DNA of 32,157 nucleotides from Patescibacteria group bacterium (GTDB lineage: Bacteria > Patescibacteriota > Patescibacteriia > SCPX01): NCBI GenBank assembly GCA_004298615.1, contig SCPX01000018.1:1-32157 (forward strand), written 5' to 3'. The position numbers were made by a program, and so were the translations under genes. Below, piece by piece: positions 26,412 to 32,157 of the stretch (the first letter of the stretch is position 1; every line of letters begins with the position of its first letter). The notes under the pieces are model-generated. The model made no database searches and was not told the origin of the DNA. It was given only the letters and a program-made list of their open reading frames with translations.

Positions 26412-27641
26412 ATGCTTATCGCCCTATCGTACATCTGGTCATTGATTGTCGGATCAATCAATATTATCGTACCTACCATTATTATCGGCATCATATTATT
26501 CATTGGTTTTAAAAAAATCCCGTTTTTCAAGCCATGGCAAATCAGACTGCCGATGATCGCCACCGTGGCGATTATTTTTCTAATCGCCCTGTTCGTCAAA
26601 CCGGCGATTTTTGAATTTCCGCCTTTTATTAAACCTTACGGCCCGGGCATCAGCGGATCCATTCCTTTTAAAAATGTAATCTCGTTTTTCAAAATGAAAA
26701 ATAAGATGGAAGAAGTGACGGATATCGCCATGGATCCCAATGCCGTGCCGCCGGCCATTACCCGCACCGAACCGGCGACTGTGAAATTCAGCATTGAAAC
26801 CAAGGAAGTGATAGCCGAAATGGCGCCGGGCGTGGTATTTAATTACTGGGCTTTTGATGGAAAAATTCCGGGACCTATGCTTCGCGTGCGCGAGGGCGAT
26901 ATGGTGGAACTCACGCTCAAAAACAACATAACCAGCGTCCACGGGCATAATATTGATCTGCACGCGGTCACGGGACCGGGCGGAGGCGCCGCCGTCACCG
27001 ATATCGGCCCGGGCGAATCAAAGACGCTGAAATTCAAAGCTCTCAATCCGGGGCTTTACGTATACCATTGCGCCCACCCCAATGTGCCGGCCCATATGGC
27101 GCACGGAATGTACGGAATGATTTTAGTGGAACCGAAAGAGGGCTTGCCGAAAGTGGACAAAGAATTTTATGTGATGCAGGGAGATTTTTACGCGGTTGAT
27201 CCGATGGGTGCTAAAGGTTTGCAGGTTTTTGACGCGCACCGAATGCTGGACGGATTACCCACTTACATAGTCTTTAACGGCAAGACCAATTCGCTCACCG
27301 GCAACAATATGAAAGCCAAAGTCGGAGAAAAAGTGAGAATTTATTTCGGCAATGGCAGTGTGAGCCAAATCTCGTCTTTCCATGTGATCGGCGAAATCTT
27401 TGACACCGTCTACCCGGAAGCGGCCATAGGATCGGAGCCGCACAAAAATATCCAGACCACGACCGTACCGGCCGGCGGCGCGACCATTGTGGAATTCGGA
27501 CTGGAAGTTCCGGGAAACAATATCTTGGTTGACCACGCGCTTTCGCGAATGGACCGCGGCGCTTGGGGAATTTTAAAAGTTGAGGGAGAACCCAATAAAG
27601 AAATATACGACGGCGTAATGGGCAAGAGTTCGGGACATTAA
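26412..27641 (+). CDS. nirK: Copper-containing nitrite reductase, AniA-like (class II NirK), N-terminal TM anchored
   Basis: HGHNIDLHAVTGPGGGAA; GLYVYHCAHPNVPAHMAHGMYGMILVEPKEGLPKVDKEFYVMQGDFY; SSFHVIGEIFDTVY; LVDHALSRMDRGAWGILKVEG. T1 and T2 Cu ligands and catalytic Asp/His present. Confidence 0.94.
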   Translation: MLIALSYIWSLIVGSINIIVPTIIIGIILFIGFKKIPFFKPWQIRLPMIATVAIIFLIALFVKPAIFEFPPFIKPYGPGISGSIPFKNVISFFKMKNKMEEVTDIAMDPNAVPPAITRTEPATVKFSIETKEVIAEMAPGVVFNYWAFDGKIPGPMLRVREGDMVELTLKNNITSVHGHNIDLHAVTGPGGGAAVTDIGPGESKTLKFKALNPGLYVYHCAHPNVPAHMAHGMYGMILVEPKEGLPKVDKEFYVMQGDFYAVDPMGAKGLQVFDAHRMLDGLPTYIVFNGKTNSLTGNNMKAKVGEKVRIYFGNGSVSQISSFHVIGEIFDTVYPEAAIGSEPHKNIQTTTVPAGGATIVEFGLEVPGNNILVDHALSRMDRGAWGILKVEGEPNKEIYDGVMGKSSGH

Positions 27642-27666
27642 ATTTTATATCTTCGCAAACAAAAAT

Positions 27667-27694
27667 GCTCCGATGTGTATCGGAGCGTTTTCTT
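27667..27694 (+). terminator. Rho-independent terminator of nirK
   Basis: GCTCCGAT-GTGT-ATCGGAGC followed by GTTTTCTT, 26 nt after the nirK stop. Confidence 0.8.
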
Positions 27695-27755
27695 AATATA
27701 AATGATTATAATTTAGCGGTAACTTGTCTCAATGATCACGAATTTGATTAACCGT

Positions 27756-27791
27756 TGGTCGCAGGTTGTGCGATCGTTTTATCTGCGACCA
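27756..27791. repeat. Stem-loop 1, 9-bp stem, 18-nt loop
   Basis: TGGTCGCAG-(GTTGTGCGATCGTTTTAT)-CTGCGACCA. Confidence 0.75.
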
Positions 27792-27811
27792 TAAAAATTC
27801 ATAAACAAACT

Positions 27812-27847
27812 ATGTCGTATATCAGCCGATCGTCGCATATACGACAT
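27812..27847. repeat. Stem-loop 2, 11-bp stem, 14-nt loop
   Basis: ATGTCGTATAT-(CAGCCGATCGTCGC)-ATATACGACAT. Confidence 0.77.
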
Positions 27848-27862
27848 TAATTTTTCATTTCC

Positions 27863-28576
27863 TTAGTTTTGAATGCTTTTTTCTTCCACCCGTTCAATCA
27901 TAATTTCATCAAAGAGTTCTCCTTGTTTTACGACTACATGGCGCTGTTTGACCATTTCCAAGACGGCTAAAAATGTGGCCACCACTTCTGATTTTGATTG
28001 GGCGTCTTCCAAAAGCTCGCGGAATTTCAAAGACGCTTTATTGAAAATTAAATTTTGAATATATTGATATTTTTCCCGGGCGCTTACGATCTTATGCATT
28101 GTTTCTTCCGCAAGCTTCACATACGGCTCTATTCCTTTTATTATCTCGAGAAACATTTCGCGCATTTCATTGGCGCCAAAATTTTGGGGCGGAACAAATA
28201 CCTTTTCTCCCAAAGGCGGATAGTCTTCTCTGATATACTCAAACGGTTTTTTTAAAATTATTTTGTGCAAAATCTTGGACGCTTCCAAATATTCTTTGTA
28301 AATGCGCAGTTGTTTTTCCAAATCGCTCCCGTCTTCTTCCAAAGCGATCTGCGGCAAAAGCACTCGGGATTTTATCAAAAGAAGCTTGGAAGCCACTACC
28401 AAAAAATCAGCCAATTCTTCCGGCTGTTTTTCTTCAATGCCAGTAAGATATTGAATGAATTGATCCGTCACCTTGGAAAGTGCCACTTGCGTCACATCCA
28501 TTTTTTCTTCCTCAATCATCCGCAATAAAAGATCCAAGGGACCCTCAAATTGTTCAAGTTTGAAAATATGTCCCAT
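27863..28576 (-). CDS. scpA: Segregation and condensation protein A
   Basis: FKLEQFEGPLDLLLRMIEEEKMDVTQVALSKVTDQFIQYL...ELADFLVVASKLLLIKSRVLLP. Confidence 0.94.
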   Translation of the reverse strand: MGHIFKLEQFEGPLDLLLRMIEEEKMDVTQVALSKVTDQFIQYLTGIEEKQPEELADFLVVASKLLLIKSRVLLPQIALEEDGSDLEKQLRIYKEYLEASKILHKIILKKPFEYIREDYPPLGEKVFVPPQNFGANEMREMFLEIIKGIEPYVKLAEETMHKIVSAREKYQYIQNLIFNKASLKFRELLEDAQSKSEVVATFLAVLEMVKQRHVVVKQGELFDEIMIERVEEKSIQN

Positions 28577-28578
28577 AA

Positions 28579-29073
28579 CTATTTTCGCTTTTTCCCGAAC
28601 ACTCCGGCTATTTTTCCTCCGGCTTTGACGAGGTCGGCGGCTTTTACTTTTACCGAGTCGGTAAAAGATCCGGTGCCGGCCAAAACTTCTTTGGCTTTGG
28701 TCAATCCTTTGTCAATTACTACCGGCACTTTATGGAAAGATGCGAATGGCGTAATGGCGCCCGGCTTGATTTTAAACAGCTTGGCCATTGTGTTTTCGCG
28801 ATCCAGATCTATCTTTTTTACCTTTAGAATCTTTTTTAATTTTCCCAAATCCAGCATCTGGTGCGCGCCCAAAACCGCCAAGATATGTTTGTGCTTAACG
28901 CCGTTTTCCTCAACGGCCGGTTCTACTTTCACCACCACTGTTTTGGCGATTTGATTTAATTTTAATTTCAAAGTATTGGCCAAATCAAAAGCGGTATAAA
29001 CCGTCTTATGCGCCACCGGTTTTGTCTTGATTTTTGTTTTTTCCAAAAATGATTGCAATTTTTTTGGAATCAT
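28579..29073 (-). CDS. YbaK/prolyl-tRNA editing-domain aminoacyl-tRNA deacylase-like protein
   Basis: TAFDLANTLKLKLNQIAKTVVVKV...HILAVLGAHQMLDLGKLKK...FKIKPGAITPFASFHKVPVVIDKGL...GTGSFTDSVKVKAADLVK. Confidence 0.87.
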   Translation of the reverse strand: MIPKKLQSFLEKTKIKTKPVAHKTVYTAFDLANTLKLKLNQIAKTVVVKVEPAVEENGVKHKHILAVLGAHQMLDLGKLKKILKVKKIDLDRENTMAKLFKIKPGAITPFASFHKVPVVIDKGLTKAKEVLAGTGSFTDSVKVKAADLVKAGGKIAGVFGKKRK

Positions 29074-29125
29074 ATTAATGAATAAAGGATTAAGAATAAT
29101 GAATTATGGGAATGATAATATTAAA

Positions 29126-30421
29126 TTATGGTGTCAATCTGTGCCGATCGCGAGGAAACAATGACGCTTGGCGGACATTGGAAAGGCCGAGCATTTTCAT
29201 TGTGATGCGCTCCAGACCGATAGACCAGCCGCCGTGCGGCGGCATGCCGTATTTGAAAATGGAAAGATAATCTTTGAAATTTTCCGGATCATAGCCCATC
29301 CGTTTGAATTTTTCCACCTGAACATCATAAAGATGATTACGCTGACCGCCGCTTGAGATTTCAATACCGCGGAAAAGCAAATCAAAGCTTAGTGATTTTC
29401 CTTCATGCTCCGCATCATCCATGAGATAGAAAGGTTTTTTCTTGGCCGGAAAATGCGTGACAAAAACATAATCCCCTTTCCCCTGCTTTTGCATATACTC
29501 GCAGATCATTTTCTCGTGTTCCGGATCAAGGTCGGGCAAACCCCTGCACTCTTTTTTATATTCTTTTTCAATCAATTTTTGAACTTCTTCAAGCGTCAAG
29601 CGTGGAATTTTTGTCACTTCCGGTATACTCGCGCCGTGCATTTCAAATTCCTTTGAGTAATTCCGTTTTAAATCCTGCGAAAGCCGCTTTAAAAATTCTT
29701 CCTGAATATCCATCACATCATCTTGGCCATCAATAAATCCCATTTCAATATCCATTTGCACGACTTCGTTCAAATGCCTTGATGTATTGTGTTCTTCGGC
29801 TCGATAAACATGGCCGATTTCAAACACTCTTTCAAAAACGCCCACCATTATTTGTTTGTACAATTGCGGACTTTGGCCCAAAAAAGCTTTACGGTCAAAA
29901 TAATCAACCTTAAAAAGCCCGGCGCCACCCTCGGCTCCGGCCGCGACAAGCTTTGGCGTAAAAATTTGCGTAAATCCTTCTCCCTTGAAAAAATCGGCAA
30001 AACTTTTGGCGATTTCCGCTTGCACCATAAATATCGCCTGCTCTTTTGCGTGGCGCAAAGCAATGGGCCGGTATTCCAAAACAGTATCAATATTGGCCGG
30101 CAAATCTTTCTTATTTATTTCCAAAGGAATTTCATCCGACACTTTTGAAACGATTTCAATGTCCGCCGCTTTTATTTCAACTCCTCCGGGCGCCCGATCT
30201 TCTTTCACAACTTTACCCCTGACGCTGATGACTGATTCAACGCCAATCCCTTTTATCTTTTCGGCTACTTCTCCTTCAATGGCCGCTTGCACGACTCCGG
30301 TCCGATCGCGCAGCATCAGAAAATTCATCCCGCCGAGTTTTCTGATTTTATGCGTCCAGCCGCGGACTCGCACTTCGCTTCCAATGTGTTTATTAAGATC
30401 GTTGACTAAAACAAAAAGCAT
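29126..30421 (-). CDS. aspS: Archaeal-type aspartate-tRNA ligase (probably non-discriminating Asp/Asn)
   Basis: 431 aa; GWTHKIRKLGGMNFLMLRDRTGVVQ; FLGQSPQLYKQIMVGVFERVFEIGHVYRAEEHNTSRHLNE; GIEISSGGQRNHLYD; YGMPPHGGWSIGLERITMKMLGLSNVRQASLFPRDRHRLTP. Lacks the ~100 aa bacterial insertion domain. Confidence 0.95.
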   Translation of the reverse strand: MLFVLVNDLNKHIGSEVRVRGWTHKIRKLGGMNFLMLRDRTGVVQAAIEGEVAEKIKGIGVESVISVRGKVVKEDRAPGGVEIKAADIEIVSKVSDEIPLEINKKDLPANIDTVLEYRPIALRHAKEQAIFMVQAEIAKSFADFFKGEGFTQIFTPKLVAAGAEGGAGLFKVDYFDRKAFLGQSPQLYKQIMVGVFERVFEIGHVYRAEEHNTSRHLNEVVQMDIEMGFIDGQDDVMDIQEEFLKRLSQDLKRNYSKEFEMHGASIPEVTKIPRLTLEEVQKLIEKEYKKECRGLPDLDPEHEKMICEYMQKQGKGDYVFVTHFPAKKKPFYLMDDAEHEGKSLSFDLLFRGIEISSGGQRNHLYDVQVEKFKRMGYDPENFKDYLSIFKYGMPPHGGWSIGLERITMKMLGLSNVRQASLFPRDRHRLTP

Positions 30422-30553
30422 AATATATTAAACAAAAAGTATTAAGTATTAAACATTAAGGAAAGCGCATCAAGCCATCGCGCAAACCTTACCACTTAAT
30501 ACTTGCTTCTTGATACTAAGTAAGACTTTACCAAAAATCCCCGAAAAGCGCAA

Positions 30554-32157
30554 CTATTTCTTGCTGTTTTCATGATTAAACACAAACATCCGCCACCGAA
30601 AAAACAGCTTGGTAATTTCCACAGCGATTATCGCGGCGGCGCTGATTCCGGCAATAATCGTCCAATCGGCGGCATTGAGTACCACCGTTCCGAAAAATCT
30701 TTGCAAAAACGGAACATAAATCGGCAAAATCAGCAGGAAAAATCCGATGATTATGGACAGGACAAGATAAGGATTACGAAAAATCTGCGAAGATAAAATC
30801 GTATGCCGTAACGAACGAACGCTCAGAACGAGAAACAAAGTGATAATGCCGACCAGCGCGAAAATCATTGTCTGGGCTTTGGGTATGTCATTTGTCTTGT
30901 CAAAAATGTAATTAAATAAAATCAATCCGGCCAGCGCAATAATCAAGCTGATAAAACCTATTAAAAATTTTCTTTTGCGGTCAAGAATCGGCTGGCTGGT
31001 TTCGCGCGGTTTTTCTTTCATCAATTCATCGGCCTCGGCGTATTCGGCCGTGAGCGCAATAGCCGGCAGGCTGTCCGTCACCAAATTAATCCAAAGAATT
31101 TGTGCGGCGGTCATAGGCAAGGGCAGTCCGTAAAGCAATGCCGCGGCGATAATACCCGCCTGCGCAAAACAATCGGAAAGAAGATATAAAGTGATTTTTC
31201 TGATATTGTCAAAAACCACTCTTCCCTGCTCCACGGCCCGGACAATGGTGGAAAAATTATTGTCCAAAAGCACCAGATCCGCGCTGTCTTTGGCCGCGTC
31301 CGTGCCCGAGCCCAGAGCCACGCCGATATCCGCTTTCATCAGAGCCGGCGCGTCATTGACGCCGTCGCCGGTCATCGCCACCACTTCTCCATTGGCTTTC
31401 AGAGCATTGACGATGCGCAATTTATCCATTGGCAGAGTGCGGGCGAAAACTGCGGCCGAATTGACGCGCTTGCGCAATTCATCATCGGACATTTCCGGCA
31501 ATTCGCTTCCTTGGATGATTTCTTTATCAGAAACATTCAATCCCACTTCGCCCGCTATGGCTTTGGCGGTCAGACGATGATCGCCCGTGATCATTATTAC
31601 CCTGATGCCGGCCGCTTGGCACAATTGCATCGCGTCTTTGACTTGGCTGCGCACCGGATCGCGGAAAGCCAAAAATCCGATAAATGTCAAATTATGCATC
31701 AAGCCGGTTTCTCGGCCTTCAAATTGATTCTCGCTGGAAGAAAGATCTTTAACCGCCACAGCCGTCATACGCAATCCGCTCGCAATCAGCGTCTCAAAAT
31801 CTTTTTCAAACTTTTTTCTTTCCGCGCCGCTTAGCGCAGAATCTTTCATATCACGCCGAACCGATGAACATAATGAAAGAATTATTTCCGGCGCGCCCAT
31901 GCAGAAAAGGGTATTCTCTTTGCCGCTTGTCCGGCTGATGATCGCGGTATATTTGGAGCGGGAATTAAAAGGAAGAATATCCACCCGGGGAAATTCTTTT
32001 TCAATATTATCCTTGTTTATTCCCAAAGCTTCTCCGGCCAAAACAGTCGCTTTTTCCGTGGGATTGCCGAAAGCTTTCCATATTTTGCGTCCGCCTTCGC
32101 TTATTTCTTCAATTGTAGCATCTGATAAAAGCACTGAGGCGCGTAAAATTTCAAAAA
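30554..32157 (-). CDS. Cation-transporting P-type ATPase (P2-type, Ca2+-ATPase-like), 5' truncated by window edge
   Basis: VIMITGDHRLTAKAIAGEVGL; VAMTGDGVNDAPALMKADIGVALGSGTDAAKDSADLVLLDNNFSTIV; C-terminal TM bundle. Frame open past 32134 to the window end. Confidence 0.94.
   Translation of the reverse strand, partial: FEILRASVLLSDATIEEISEGGRKIWKAFGNPTEKATVLAGEALGINKDNIEKEFPRVDILPFNSRSKYTAIISRTSGKENTLFCMGAPEIILSLCSSVRRDMKDSALSGAERKKFEKDFETLIASGLRMTAVAVKDLSSSENQFEGRETGLMHNLTFIGFLAFRDPVRSQVKDAMQLCQAAGIRVIMITGDHRLTAKAIAGEVGLNVSDKEIIQGSELPEMSDDELRKRVNSAAVFARTLPMDKLRIVNALKANGEVVAMTGDGVNDAPALMKADIGVALGSGTDAAKDSADLVLLDNNFSTIVRAVEQGRVVFDNIRKITLYLLSDCFAQAGIIAAALLYGLPLPMTAAQILWINLVTDSLPAIALTAEYAEADELMKEKPRETSQPILDRKRKFLIGFISLIIALAGLILFNYIFDKTNDIPKAQTMIFALVGIITLFLVLSVRSLRHTILSSQIFRNPYLVLSIIIGFFLLILPIYVPFLQRFFGTVVLNAADWTIIAGISAAAIIAVEITKLFFRWRMFVFNHENSKK

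Noticed and set aside
27756-27847. Calling the twin hairpins a riboswitch
   Set aside because: They lie 3' of both nirK and scpA (convergent genes), not in a leader. The structure is reported without a riboswitch label.
28550-28954. 134-aa ORF on + strand
   Set aside because: Antisense to the YbaK-like gene and scpA start; no domain.
29985-30431. 148-aa ORF on + strand
   Set aside because: Antisense to aspS; low-information sequence.
1-32157. CRISPR array, transposase, integrase, rRNA
   Set aside because: No regularly spaced identical repeats with unique spacers, no transposase/integrase ORF and no rRNA-like sequence recognised in the reading.

Overview
The window looks like a fragment of a Candidate Phyla Radiation/Patescibacteria-type bacterial chromosome. 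That placement is inferred from gene content and style; no phylogeny was run. Left part (1 to ~19.3 kb): a surface-polysaccharide locus. A + strand operon (1-8582) encodes an ABC-2 permease (Wzm-like, truncated by the window edge), a Wzt ATPase with a long C-terminal extension, several GT2/GT4 glycosyltransferases, a GT10-type and a GT11-type fucosyltransferase, and a methyltransferase-like protein. It converges on a - strand block encoding two more methyltransferases, a large polytopic membrane protein, sugar-nucleotide SDR enzymes including a UDP-glucuronate decarboxylase-like protein, further GT2/GT4 enzymes, a DUF2304 protein, and an embedded AbrB/PIN toxin-antitoxin pair. Right part (~19.4-32.2 kb): mostly housekeeping or signalling genes, namely a degenerate HtrA-PDZ protein, uppS, tRNA-Pro(CGG), two stand-alone receiver proteins plus a sensor histidine kinase, tRNA-Leu(CAA), an AniA-type copper nitrite reductase, scpA, a YbaK-like deacylase, an archaeal-type AspRS, and a truncated P-type cation ATPase. 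Most interesting observations: (i) an intact tRNA-Leu(CAA) nested between two insertion-bearing tRNA-Leu half-copies with repeated CCCGC/GCGGG modules, directly upstream of a membrane-anchored nitrite reductase; (ii) an HtrA-like protein that appears to have lost the whole catalytic triad; (iii) locus-specific short-period repeat tracts in several intergenic gaps, one with pseudoknot-like nested inverted repeats; (iv) paired stem-loops with CGATCG-containing loops between nirK and scpA; (v) an archaeal-type AspRS carrying the His/Pro signature of non-discriminating enzymes; (vi) co-occurring GT10 and GT11 fucosyltransferases in a Wzm/Wzt locus. No CRISPR array, transposase or rRNA was seen.
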